DNA of 64,000 bases from Amorphophallus konjac (Eukaryota > Streptophyta > Magnoliopsida > Alismatales > Araceae): the NCBI GenBank assembly GCA_022559845.1, contig CM040126.1, forward strand, positions 124,720,886-124,784,885. Reading direction: 5' to 3'. Positions within the stretch are counted from its first letter, which is position 1, and each line of letters starts with the position of its first letter. This document shows positions 36,554 through 48,280 of this stretch, piece after piece. The notes beneath the pieces were generated by a model that saw nothing but the letters and a program-made list of their open reading frames with translations, ran no database searches and was not told where the DNA came from. The translations under genes were made by a program, and so were the position numbers.

Positions 36554-36651
36554 AGGATTTGGCCTTGGCTATGCTATTCAAAAGTCAAAACTTTATTTGC
36601 CGGATGCCGATCCGTGTTCATGTGCCGGGCATTAAAAAGTCTCTACTATAG
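36554..36651 (+). pseudogene. Unidentified proline-rich ORF, right part
   Basis: With E and one CAAGA removed, codon 26840/36554-36555 reads AAG and the frame continues for about 32 codons (KDLALAMLFKSQNFICR ...) to TAG 36649-36651. The tail is not proline-rich, which suggests a real C-terminus and not chance low complexity. Function unknown. Confidence 0.45.
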
Positions 36652-37080
36652 CTCTCCATGAAAAATTCTTATGAGTTGATCCCATGTCGGCCCAATGCCA
36701 TTATCAAAGTCATATTGCTCATTGGTCGACATTCTTGCAAAGCTCATTACCCCTTGTTCTTTCACTGTGCAAATTCCTAGTCAAGAGAAGGGGTTCTCCT
36801 CCTGCATTACCATAACACATGCTACTCCCAATGAGAGCTTATGGGCACTATTTCCATCCTTTGAGCCATTTGGCCGGGCACGTCATCTACCATGGAGGGG
36901 CGGGCATTCTTTTAATGAGGGGCCTTCTACCAATTCATTCACTCTTTATTCTATTCCATCCATATTTTTATTAACCACCAATTTCTCCTTTTGGGCCACC
37001 CATGGGGTGAGAAGGAGGATCCTCTCCTTGCATCCCTTGCATTCCATGCATCCCTCGCATTCATTGCATTCCATTCATTT
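36652..37080 (+). other. Unassigned sequence after the proline-rich ORF
   Basis: A frame from ATG 36695 is open through here (LVDILAKLITPCSFTVQIP ...) and on into the minisatellite to 37876. The first 110 residues are of ordinary composition and could be a fragment of a gene or element, but I recognise no domain. Confidence 0.3.
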
Positions 37081-37960
37081 GCATTCCTTCTTTCTCGAGT
37101 TTCCGAACCCGTATCTCCCCCGTCTCCCAGAGCCTCCGGATCCTCTCCATACTATTTCCAACTCACCTTCCTCTCTAGAATTTCTGTATTCTCCTCTCTT
37201 TCTTCCAATGTATCTTCCCCGATCTCCAGAACCTCCGGATCCTCCACATTCTAGTCCTTTCAATTCACCTCTCCCTCCGGAACCTCCGGTTCCTCCATAT
37301 TCCACTTCCTTATTATTCACTTTTCCCTCCGAAACCTTCGGACTTACCTCTTTTCCCAGGGCATCGCGCCCCTCCATATTTTCTTCTTCGGAACCTCCGG
37401 ATTTTCTATCTCTTCACCCAAGGCATCGCGTCCCTACTCATTCTATCCCTCCGGAACCTCCGAATTCTTTATCCCCTTCCCTATCTCTTCTCCCAGGGCA
37501 TCACGTCCCTTCACCTCCTCTGGAACCTCCGGATCTCTTGTTGCATTACCAAATCCTTTATGGGCATCACGCCCATTCCTATTCTATCCTTCCGGAACCT
37601 TCGGACTTTCTACCTCCACTCTTGAGACATCGCTTCCCTCCATATTTTATTCCTCTGCAACCTCCAGATTCTTGTCATTCCCTAATCCTCTCTGGGCATC
37701 GCACCCCTTCATTCTCTTTTCTTTTGGAACCTTCAAACTTATCTCTCTTGGGCATCACGCCCCTTCTCATTCTATTCCTCCAGAACCTACGGAACCTCTG
37801 GACCCTCTTTCTTTCCTCCGATTTATCCTCCGACTCTTTCGGGACATCGCGTCCTTTGTTCTTTTCTTCTTCTTAAATAGCCTTTTCCCATACTTTCCCC
37901 CAGGGCCATTTTTTCCTCCGGAACCTCTGGATTTTCACTCCCATCATGACTCTCCTCCAT
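37080..37960. repeat. Degenerate C/T-rich minisatellite
   Basis: The near-palindrome TCCGGAACCTCCGGA recurs many times, alternating with a GGGCATCGCGTCCC-like block, at irregular spacing of about 50-90 bases. Open frames across it (Pro-Glu-Pro-Pro-Asp repeats) follow from composition. No known element is recognised. Confidence 0.6.
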
Positions 37961-40900
37961 TACCTCCGAATCCACCTCTTTCTATCTACCAATTCCTTCT
38001 ACTAATTCCTCCCGATCCCGAGTTCGACCCGACTTCTTCCATGTCAATTGCCCTGGGCATTTGCCCGTTGTCCTATTGTTTTCGAGGCTTTAGTATTCAC
38101 TCCTCCTCTTGATTTTTCTTTCCTCATGTAGACCTTTCATGTGATCAGAGTCTCTGCACCTTAGTGAGGGAGTTCTAGCCCTCATCTCTTTTTCTTTCCT
38201 CCTTATTTGTCCGAGTCTGGTCTAGGCACCGCTCCTTCTTGTTAAGCCACTTTTAAATCTTTGCTTCCTTCTCTCTATCTGCCATGAGGGCTACAAATCC
38301 CATGTTTACCAACATCGCCACCGGCAGCCGCTTCTACAAAGGTCGCAAGGTGACATGTTTACGTAAGTATGCATTTTTATAGTTTCATTATCTTATTCAT
38401 CTTCATGTGTGGTTTTCAAAATGAAGTGCCTCTTAAACTTGATCAAGAGTGATATTCTAGGCCTTTATCCTAGGTCTTTAATCAATGGTAATGTCAAAAA
38501 AAAAGAAGAAGAGTCTTTAGGCTTACTTTTGCAGCACTTTTTGGCCATGAGAACCCCGCGCTGGGAGTTAGACATTCTCTACCTGCTTGTTAAGGGCTAC
38601 CCTTATCTGGGCACCGCACACACCTCACGGCATCCTTAGTTGTCTCCTTTGGCAAACATCGTTGCTACTTGGCCCATGCTCGAGGGCACGGGGTCTTTTC
38701 TCCTCTCTACTCGGCCGAAATATGAGGGTAGAGATAGTCTGGGAAAAATAACCAACCTAAGCATACCCCGATAAGAGGAAGTCTCAAATAAGGGCAGTCT
38801 ATTAAGACCTTATTCTCAAATTTCAAATCACAATTGCAATATCTTTCAAGTCCAAAGGACACAAAAAGAACAAAATGATGATAAAAAAATGAAAAATGAA
38901 AGGAAAAGAAAAATTCCAAAGAATTTGGCATGGCAAGAGGGTAGTACAGTTTACCCGGGATGTCATGAGCCCGGTCATATGTGTGCCTAAAAGAGAATTA
39001 AGGTTCGATGATATGACACAAATCCCCGACGCAACAGACCGAATCTCTAGAGGTTGTGCTATGGACGGAAATCGAAACCTGATATCTTCTTAACTCACAT
39101 CAGGCTTATCTCCAATTTTTCTTCTCTTCTCCCTCCAAGACTGAGTGTTCCTCAGGTATGGCCTTGGTAGGGTCACTGCTACCTAAGGGTAGCCAGATAT
39201 AAGACACCACCCTTAATGCACGCCCTGCTTTGGGCGGTTCTTAGCGAAAGAGGAAGAAACAAAGACCCCTAGCTAATGGTTTAAACATCCTTTGATGCTG
39301 CATTAGCAATGTCTAAACCAAAATTTAAAAAAAATTGAATGTTATCCAAAATCCAAATATTTACCAAAATCTGAAAAAAAGTTGAATATTTCCAAAAGTC
39401 CAACCAAAAATTCAAATATCTTCCAAAAATCCATAAAAATTTGAATATTTTTCAAAACCCATAAAAGTTTGTATATTTCAAATATTCAAAAAAATTACAT
39501 TGTATTTTTTGATGGTGTTGTTTTTACAGGGACAACCTTTTGCAAGGACTAAAGACATGGGATGAGTCCTCTCTTCTCATACTTACATCAATCTTTCGAT
39601 TCTTCTCTATGTTCTCAACATCACTATCTCCACGATTGGCCGCTTTGGGCATCACTCCGATCATTCATCTCCAAATCTTTCTAAATAACTCTGGCTAATT
39701 TCACTGATTATTCCTGCCACTGGGCATTACTTGATCTTGATCATTCAACTTCAATCTTATGGATAGCCAAGTTGTCATCCTCATGATAAGCAACAAACAA
39801 TGATGCTTTGCATGTTTCATGCTTCGATGCTATCCCTGCTATGTTATTCAATACCATGCTTTTCATGCTATGCCTCACATGTTTAATGCCCGATGCTTTT
39901 GATGCTATGCTATCCATGTTTGAATGTTTAAAACAATGATATTCATGATGGTTAATATGCTTTCATTACCTAATTCATTGCTTGTTATACTTCACTATAT
40001 CTTGGCTAACTGAATTTTGAGCGTAGGAAGAAACTCTTTAGTCCCACCGTCTAGACATCACTCAAGTCACATAGTGCCTTTACCTCATTTCCTCAGTTCC
40101 CTTCATACTTATTTCTTCACCATCTTTCCCTGTATGCATTTTTACTATATGTTATTATGCTATTAGATTTTATCAAGGACCTTGTGACTTTCATGAATTT
40201 GGAATTTGAGTTCCCCTTCATAAAAAATGATGATAATTTCAGAGGAATCTTAGTCACACGGATAGACCATTGAGCCGTCCAAGATTGGGGACGATGGTTC
40301 CCTTTTGTGAGTTGGTGCACGGATAAATGTGCTTCGACTTAGTATCAGCTCACAAAACGGTATCTTGACTCAGTCTGGGCCGCTTAACAATATTATCCTT
40401 GATTACTTTCTATTTTAATTTGTTTTAATTTTTCCTTTAACTGATCATGCATTCATGTAGGACTTTGAATTAACTTTAGGAAAATCACTATAATAACTCG
40501 ACTTTGAGAGTCAATTGATCATTAAATTTTAAGATATGAGATATTTCATGCCGAATTGTGTCCTCAGTTCGCCCTGTTGCTATTTTGGGCCGTTTTCTTG
40601 AAAATTCCTTTGTTTGGATTCATATCCCCTTATTCAATCTATTTTCCTTAGATCTAACTTGGCTGCAGCACGCCCACATTAGCTGGTAACCGCTCTCTAA
40701 TGGTGAAACCTACAGGTTTGTGACCTGGGAAACTTCCACTGCGTTGGAAGTTGATCGCCCTCTTTTATCTCCATCGTGCCCGCGTTCCCACTCACTCCTT
40801 TATCCAAACAATTGTTGATTTCTTTGAATCTTCTCAAGATTGCTACATTTCACGCTTTTTATTCAATTCTTATCAGGAGGTGTTGATTGCGTGTCTCATC

Positions 40901-41007
40901 ACATATTGGCATCTACTTTTCAATTCGCTCCCACTTCATTCCACTCCATTACACTTCATTTCATTCCGTGTCGCTCCCTTGCAAAGGAGACGCCAAGGCG
41001 GGGCTGC
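37961..41007. other. 3 kb without a recognisable gene
   Basis: Mixed AT-rich sequence. At 38283 an ATG starts a short frame (MRATNPMFTNIATGSRFYK) that runs into GTAAGT at 38364, a possible splice donor, but no partner exon was found. About 39310-39500 holds degenerate AAAATCCAAATATTT-like repeats. ATGCTTTTGATGCTATGC-like words repeat near 39800-39930. Nothing else can be supported. Confidence 0.45.
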
Positions 41008-42848
41008 TGTAGACACGGTAAAATCAACATCACTTTGAGAACATCTCCTATCGCATTGCGATGTCCCAATTTGACCCTCAAGTTGACTTATTTGAGTGAT
41101 TTTTATTATTTTTCTTGATTAATCAGCTTTCCTTAGCTTTCCCAAAGTTTTCCCTATTTTTCCTGATTTTTCTTGGGCTTTTCTCCAATTTTCCCGGACT
41201 GTTCTAAATTAGCATCATGCTAGTGGACGCCAATTTCTTTCTAAAAGAATCAATGCCTGTTCAAATTGACGTCAATTCTTTTGAGTCGACACACAACTCG
41301 GAAGGAGTCGACCTTTCCAAATTCGCATTCACCATGGCGGATGCGTCTTTATTTTTCCACTATTTTTGGCCTGATTTATTTCAAGAATCAGTATCCATTT
41401 GGAAAGTCGCTCATTCTTGAACGCATCTGAGATGGTGAACACGTATTCTTTTATTCATTGTAATTATTGAATTAACGCCTTTTCAAAAGGGCACTATTTT
41501 CTGAAACCGCATCTGCCATAGTGGACGCGTTCTTGAAACCGTGTCAGCCAGCTGGATGCGCATTCTTCTTGTTTGAGTCAACTTCGTTTCCTTGTAGAAT
41601 TAACGCCCCTTTACAAAGTCACAAATTCCTTAATTGGCGTCCATCTTCTTGACGTTAATTCCCTTTCATATTTTAGCCTTCTTACCAAAATTCACGAAAT
41701 TCCAAATTCTCGTCTTCCCAGGTGGATGCCATTTCCTTTTTTTATTTTTGGTAATTTTTGACTTTTCAAAATATTCAAGAAATGGCGTCTGTCCAAGCTG
41801 TCGCCTATGGTAAGGCGCGTCCAGTACCCCAGACACATTCTTCCTTGCCTTTTTGTGATTTTTAATTCCGACCAAAATTTGTAAAATTCTTAATACGCGT
41901 CAGCCATGGTGGACGAATTTTTCCTTTGAATTTTAGAAATTTCTAATCTTTCTAAAAATGGCTCAGAATTGGAGCCTCTTTGAGCAGACGCTATTTTAAT
42001 TGATGCCCACTATGTTAGACGCCAATTCCTACAGTATTCCGAATCCAAACGGAGCCTCCTTCCTTCTTCGTTTTGGCCTCCTTTTCAACTTGGGAAACGG
42101 TCCTAAGGGTTTCTAAGGCTATGAGGACACTTGGCCAATGAACATTCATTTCCAAATCCCATTAAAATTGGTTTTCCTAATTTCCCTTGAATTAAACTCA
42201 GAATTTTTGCCCTATAAATAGGACCCCTCTCTCCCTTGTTCATAAGGCTGAACTGTTGGATCTTGGGGAGACTCTGCTGGAGAAAGGGCGCCCCTTGAGG
42301 AGAAGGAGACTCCCATATGCTCTAAAGCTTCATCCTTGGAGCATCTTCTTCCTCCCTTGGAGAACAATTGAAGATCTTGAAGTCTCGTTCCAACAAAACC
42401 AATAAGCTTCCTTCTTCTCTATTCCTTTTATTTTTATTAGCATAACATGCATTATCATCGTACCTCTTTCTTTTATTTCTTTTATCTTAATATTGATATT
42501 CTCCCTTTGTGCAACACTTGCACCCTCCATTTTCATCATTCATCATATTTTTCTTTACCCTTTTACATAGGGGTTTTAAAGGCCAACACCAACAAGGTGT
42601 GTTCACTCACATGCTTTTCATGTTTATATTCATAAGAATTTGATGCTACACACCTTTGTATTCAAATCAATCTCTTCTTTTGTTGGTTGTTGTCTGTTCA
42701 TTTTGCAAGGGTAATCAAGATAAGGAAAACTCTCTTCATTGGCTGGTCGATTGAGTGAGAAGGTGGACCTCACAATCTCCCCCGCACTTAAAGGTATTTA
42801 TTCGTGATCCCCCCTTGTTCTTTATTGTTAAATTCCATTTGAGGCCCC
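41008..42848 (+). mobile_element. Possible solo or decayed LTR
   Basis: Starts TGTAGACACGGTAAAATC, a form common at gypsy LTR starts, after a purine-rich stretch. It contains a clear TATA box CCTATAAATAGGACC near 42211-42225 and many degenerate GTGGACGCCAATT-like words (41220-42030). A possible end is GAGGCCCCCA near 42848, followed by TGGCGATCAC, which could be a primer-binding site. No second copy is in the window, so the borders and even the identity are uncertain. Confidence 0.3.
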
Positions 42849-42984
42849 CACGTCTCTGGCGATCACATTCCTATTAACATCTACGGATGCTCCCTCTTCC
42901 TTCTCTCCCATTCTTTTTCCTTTACTCCCTTTCCATCCCCTTAGTTTTTCATATTAATTTTCCTTAGTGGATTTTTCTAATAAT

Positions 42985-44625
42985 CTACAGTCGGGTTTGC
43001 AATATCTGAAATACTTGTCCGATTGACGTGTCGATTATTCCAACACAACTGGAAATGTGTGAGTGATCCATGGAAACTGACAGAATCCAAATCAGATTCA
43101 TGGTTTGACCTCAGCGCTCAAATCAAAGAAGTTAGGATAAGTTAAGTTGAAAATTAAAGAAGTCAGCTATGGGAGTCCAATATCTGAAATACTGGTCTGT
43201 CCGACATGCCGATTATTCCAACACGACTGAAAATGTGTGAGTGACCTATGGGAGCTGATGAAATCCAAAATAGATTTTTGAATTGGACTAGGCGCTCAAA
43301 TCTTCATTTAGAAATTAAGTTAAGTAAACAACCAAAAGAGTCGGGTTCGGATGTCCAATATTTGAAATATTGGTCTGATCGATGTGCCGATTATTCCAAC
43401 ATAATCAGAGATGTGTGAGTGACCCATGGGAGCTAAAGAAATATAAATCGGATTCCTATATTGGCCTCGGTGCTCAAATCACCCATTTAGAAATTAAGTT
43501 AAGTTGAAAAATATAAAAGTCGGTTTCTGGGGCCCAATATCTAAAATACCAGTTTGATCGATGTGCCGATTGTCTAAACACGACAAAAAATGTGTTAGTG
43601 ACCCGTGGGAGTTGACGGAATCCAAATCAGATTCCCGGTTTGGGCTGGGCACTCAAATCTCCCATTTAGAAATTAAGTTAAGTAGAAAACCGAAGCAGTC
43701 GGGTTTGGATGCCTAATATTTGAAATACCGGTCCAATCGATGTGACGATTATTCCAACATGACAAAAAATGTGTGAGTGACCCGTGGGAACTGACGGAAT
43801 CCAAATAGGATTCCTGGATTGGCCTCGACACTCAAATCACCCATTTAGAAATAAAGTTAAGTTGAAAACCAAAGAAGTCAAATTCGGGGGCCCAATATCT
43901 GAAATTCTGGTCTAACCGACATGTTGATTGTTCCAACACGACCAGAAATGTGTGAGTGACATGTGGGAGCTGGCGGAATCCAAATCAGATTCTCGATTTA
44001 GGCTAGACGCTCAAATCTCCCATTTAAAAATTAAGTTAAATAGAAAACCAAAGTAGTCAGGTTTGGGTGCCCTATATTTGAAATACTAGTCTGATCAATA
44101 TGCCAATTATTCTAACACGACCATAGATGTGTGAGTGACCCATGAGATATGACGGAATCTAAATCAGATTCTCAGATTGGCCTCAAACTCAAATCACCCA
44201 TTTAGAAATTAAGTTGAGTTGAAAACCAAAGAAGTCGACTTCGAGGCCTAATATCTAAAATATCGATTCGATCGACATGTTGATTATTCTAACACGACCA
44301 AAAATGTGTGAGTGACCTGTGGGAGCTAACGGAATTCAAATCGGATTCCCAGATTGGTCTCGACGCTCAAATCACCCATTTAAAAATTAAATTAAGTAAA
44401 ACACCAAATAAGTCAGGTTCAGGGGCCTAATATCTGAAATATAAGTCTGACCGATGTGTCGATTGTTACAACACAATCAGAAATTTGTGAGTGACCTATG
44501 GGAGCTGACGGAATCCAAATCGGATTCTTGGAGTGAGCTCGGTGCTCAAATCTTCAATTTAGAAATTAAGTACAAAACGAAATAAATCAGGTTCGGGGGC
44601 CCAATATTTGAAACTTTTATCCGGT
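42985..44625. repeat. 178-bp tandem repeat with alternating (dimeric) organisation
   Basis: About nine units of 177-179 bp; the AATAT(C/T)TGAAATA landmark occurs at 43001, 43179, 43357, 43536, 43715, 43894, 44073, 44250, 44429 and 44603 (last unit partial). Units alternate between a type with ATATTTG and TTTGGATGCC (43357, 43715, 44073) and one with ATATCTG and TTCGGGGGCC (43536, 43894, 44250), giving a repeat of about 357 bp. Each unit holds GAATCCAAATCGGATTC, a short palindrome, and GTGTGAGTGACCC. No ORF is conserved. Confidence 0.88.
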
Positions 44626-45069
44626 CGAGATTTAATTTTTGAATTTTTTATTAAAATTTATTTCATCGCATATGTCAAATGTTCTTTTTTTACATGTCTA
44701 ATGTAGGATCCAACTATGCGTTTACTACACGATGACGAGGTGGATGGGGAGGACGAGGAGGATCTTTGTTGATATATTTTTTGATATTATAATAAAATTA
44801 TACAATTCAATTATTATATTTGATTGAACATTTTAATTCAACATTGTAAATTTTTTACTTGTTGAGTGTGTGTAAGTGCGTGCATTTATGTTTAGTTGTT
44901 GAGTGTATGTGTGGACTATATAATTACACTTTCAACTGATTTTTTAAAACTATTTATTTTTAAAAAATTGTAAAAAAAATTACGATGGATTTTAGAGAGA
45001 TTAGCCACCGAAAATATAACTTTTTATATGCGACTATCTTTTATTTGCGATGGATTTGAGAGTGATTAG
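44626..45069 (+). mobile_element. Possible terminal part of a CACTA-like DNA transposon
   Basis: A splice-acceptor-like TTTTTTTACATGTCTAATGTAG is followed by a short frame of about 21 codons with an acidic end (DDEVDGEDEEDLC) and TGA at 44771. Near the right side ACGATGGATTTTAGAGAGATTAG (about 44983) and GCGATGGATTTGAGAGTGATTAG (about 45047) are direct repeats like the subterminal repeats of CACTA elements. The Tat LTR starts right after the second repeat, so the terminus itself is not visible. Weak call. Confidence 0.3.
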
Positions 45070-45903
45070 TGTAGCGGCAGGAAAATGGTTCCTAGGCCAC
45101 GTATCACCTTCTCTATTTATTTGTTGGGGAAGTCATCTCACGCCCGTGGAGGCCTGTAAACACCAAGAAATCAAAGAGGCGTCAGAAGGAGTCTCGGGTG
45201 TTACCCTAGGGGACAACCCTCCGATGCTTAAGTCAGCAATGGATTAATGAGCAATAGAGAAGAGCGAAGTGAGAGAGAAGTCGAGTTTCTAGTAGATAAT
45301 CGAGAGGCGTGTAGGTCCTCTACACGCGTGCTCGCTGCTCCCAGTGGGTACTCGGAGAGTGCTCGCTGGGTGGTAAGGCCGTGCAGGAGGAGGTTTCTCT
45401 CTATCGTTGTAGGTCTGGTTGCGCTGTTCTCAGTAGGAATCTCTTATGGCAGAAGTATCCCCCCTACCTCTTCCCCTCTGTCGATGTCCCTTTTATATGG
45501 GTTATCCTGGAACGAGCGGCCTCATTCCTTGAGAGGGAAGGGTCCACTTAGTAGAGTAACGGTCCCCGGTATATTGGCGGGAGTTTCCCATTGGGGGGCG
45601 ATAGCCTCGGCGTCGGCTGGTCCCTGGGCGAGTCTTACGGCGCTCATGGGGCATGCTCGCCCGTTATGGGGTCAAAGCTGACGTCGTGGGGGCAACGGTC
45701 GGTCGTCGGAGTGTTCTCTGACGAGAACTACGCTTGGGTTGTAACCTTTATGCCTTGTAGGATTCGATGCTTTCTTGGGCTGGGCCTCAACTTAGTGGGC
45801 CACACCCGTATGTCTGCCTCTCGGGCATACTTATAGAGAGATCTTTGGCATAGGCCAGTCATTACTGGGCCAAATGTGGGCCAGACTAGATTTACCCTCC
45901 TCA
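45070..45903 (-). repeat. 3' LTR of the Tat-like element
   Basis: On the minus strand it begins TGAGGAGGGTAAATC and ends GCCGCTACA. A good TATA box, CATATAAAAGG, is on the minus strand near 45489-45501, about 400 bases into the LTR. No second copy is in the window, so the left border rests on the TG...CA ends. Plus-strand ORFs here are chance. Confidence 0.6.
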
Positions 45904-45913
45904 CTTCCCCCCT
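45904..45913 (-). other. Polypurine tract of the Tat-like element
   Basis: AGGGGGGAAG on the minus strand, directly before the LTR. Next to it CTACTCTCA (45913-45921) and TGAGAGTAG (about 45946-45954) form an inverted repeat. Confidence 0.6.
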
Positions 45914-46347
45914 ACTCTCAATTGTCGAGCACTCTGTAGGGGGCTGAGAGTAGTCCAAGAGAGGGTTTTCTGGAGTGTAAGATCCGAAGATGATTTCCTC
46001 GTACAACGGGAGTTGGTAGCTTCGAGAACCTGCTTGGCGTACAAGGTGCCTCTGATGATGGCAGAAGCCACGTTGGTAATCATGACCCCATGCCTTGTCT
46101 CGTTCTGGCAGCGTGGGCTCCAAACGGTCACCTGACATTGGTAGCCATACCGTCGTAGCGGCCGACGTCCTTTCACCTGCCCTTCGGGAGATAGCGTCGA
46201 TCCGTAGTGGGTGGTTATAAGAACTGCTGCGAGGTCTCCCGCAAACTATACCCACGTCTTGCCGGTTGTCGCACTTCGTTGTAGGCGCCTTCCTCCTTTT
46301 GCCTGGTGAGGATCCTTCTTCCCCTGTACCTTTCATATTTTGTAGTC

Positions 46348-46777
46348 ATGCCTCCGCATAGGAGAAACCTCAGCGTCGACTCTTCTTCCTCGGAAGAGGC
46401 GGCTCCTGGCCGCGGTGGTGCACCGGGCACTTTGGGCGCAAGTACTGGTCAGCCTAGTTCCCCACCATTAGTGTCATATAGGGTGGTTAATGGGCTCCGA
46501 GAAGCCTTTCAAGTTCCCCCCGAGTTCGACATCATCTTCCCTACCATTGATGATGACATGATGAGTATCCGTTCGGGCGGGACCATCGTCCCGATAGCCT
46601 CCTTCCAGACAGGTTTCCACCTCCTAATCCATCCCTTCATTACGTCGGTTCTCCACCACTACGGGCGGCACCCTGGGGAGATAACCCCCAATTCTCACAC
46701 CATCCTCTGCGTGTTTATATATGCATGCCAAAAGGTGTCAGTGGAGCCAAGCGTCCATCTCTTCCGACAGTTTTATC
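46348..46777 (+). pseudogene. Antisense extra ORF of the Tat-like element, N-terminal part (Transposase_28-like)
   Basis: ATG 46348 starts MPPHRRNLSVDSSSSEEAAP, then a segment that I recognise as the 'putative gypsy type transposon' domain (PF04195, Transposase_28): FQVPPEFDIIFP, GFHLLIHPFITSVLHHYG, PNSHTILCVFIYACQ, VEPSVHLFRQFY. It runs opposite to the pol of its own element. Its function is unknown. Element C interrupts it in the codon after FRQFY; the frame resumes at 55060. The region 45914-46347 upstream holds no other gene. Confidence 0.75.
46773..46777. repeat. Target site duplication of element C, left copy
   Basis: TTATC, identical to 55055-55059. Confidence 0.9.
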
Positions 46778-47651
46778 TGTTGTGCCCCTATGATTTTGAT
46801 GTCAGCAAGCACTATGAGTATGAATGATTGATCACCATGTGTCTGCATATGAATGATTAATTGAGCATCTTATTTCTATGCATGCATGAAGAGTCATATG
46901 GGTTCTGGTATATAGAGTGCATTGTTAGTTCTCCTGCACAGCGCATCGATGCAATATCTGCCATATGCATACACTGCATCAGTGTATTCATCAGTTGCTT
47001 CAATACAAAGTCGATGTGTGTTCATTATGCATACAAAGTCAGCGCATAGTTCATTGCAAAGTATGTACATTCTTCGATGGCATATCTGTGCACCACTTGT
47101 ACTTTGCACACACAAGTCTGTACATTCTTCGACGGCATGTCTGTACATCTTTTGTACCATGCACTCCAAGTCTGTACATTCTTTGGTGGCAAGTCTGTAC
47201 AACCGTTGTTGATATGAGCAAGTCTGTACAACCGTTGTTGATATGAGCATCTAAGTTCGTGCATCATTTAACCAGTCTATACAACCTTTGTTGATACGAG
47301 CAGTTAAGTTCATGCATAGTTTCATTACACCTGTGCATTATGCATTCATGCTTAAACTCTAGGCACAGCAAGTCTGTACATCATCTTGTCGCATGCACAC
47401 AAAAGTCTGTACACATCTCGGTGGCATGCCTGAGCATTCCTCTTCAATGTGCATACTTTCCCATATGCATGCTGCATTCCACGCTATCAAGTCTGTACAT
47501 GCTTAGTTCAAATCTCGAACTAACTCGATGCATCCTTTTCTTTTCCTTCAGATTGATTCAAACTGATAATATGTTCAACTTGAAGGAACATCTGTTCGAG
47601 GAGCTTAAGAAAGGCACGTTATCCAAGGATGGAGGTCTAACCCTAATCATG

Positions 47652-47750
47652 ACACGTGGAACCATTGTGCTGGGATACCGCCACGTGGACTAAGGCCTCT
47701 GGGCGGGAATCATGGAAAGCACACGCCCTACCTCACTGCTCTATAAATAA
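47652..47750 (+). promoter_or_regulatory. LTR promoter of element C: two G-boxes and TATA box
   Basis: ACACGTGG (47652-47659) and CCACGTGG (47681-47688) precede CTATAAATAA (47741-47750). The 3' LTR keeps all three (53996-54003, 54025-54032, 54084-54092). ACACGTGG is the core form of ABA-response elements in plant genes, so stress or ABA control is possible; this is inference from motifs. Confidence 0.6.
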
Positions 47751-47879
47751 GAAGCTTCTTCCTGAAGAGCAGAGTGAAAGAAGTAGATAGAAGAAGAAAG
47801 ATCTACAGCAGCACGATCCAGTGAGGAGAAGAGAGTAGCAGCAGAGAAGAGCAGAAGTGAAAGTGAGAGAGCTCGTGAG

Positions 47880-47916
<37 letters not shown>

Positions 47917-48079
47917 TAGGAGAAGAAGAAGAGAAGCTTCATTGAAGATCTATTATCTGTTGACTCTTGAATCAGATCCAGACCAACTTGTTCCTATCGT
48001 TTATAGCTTTCAGTTGCTGTGTTTCCTTTGTTCTTCTTGTTTTTCGTTTGAAACTCTATTTCAAGTTGTTAGTCAGTAG

Positions 48080-48280
48080 AGCTAAGCTGTATTGCTCAGT
48101 GTTGCAGAGGAGGATTCCTCTGGTCAGCAAGCTGTGTTGCTCAGCGGGCGAGGTGGATACCTCGGACAGCAAGCTGTGTTGCTCAGCGGGCGAGGTGGAT
48201 ACCTCTGACAGTAAGCTGTGTTGCTCAGCGGGCGAGGTGGATACCTCGGACAGCAAGCTGTGTTGCTCAGCAGTTGTAGG
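48080..48280 (+). other. 42-bp hairpin repeat units in R-U5 of element C
   Basis: One AGAGGA-GGAT-TCCTCT hairpin (48106-48121) is followed by three 42-bp units with CGAGGT-GGAT-ACCTCG (48149-48164, 48191-48206, 48233-48248; the middle one ends CTCT). Each is preceded by GCTGTGTTGCTCAGC, itself a weak hairpin. The 3' LTR has the same series (54423-54438, 54466-54481, 54508-54523, 54550-54565). Confidence 0.65.

Noticed and set aside
38283..38369. Short host exon with a GTAAGT donor
   Set aside because: One ATG and one donor-like site are not enough; no further exon or conserved protein was found.
45247..45681. 144-residue ORF and neighbouring ORFs on both strands
   Set aside because: They overlap the Tat-like 3' LTR, whose TG...CA ends, TATA box and purine tract explain the region better.
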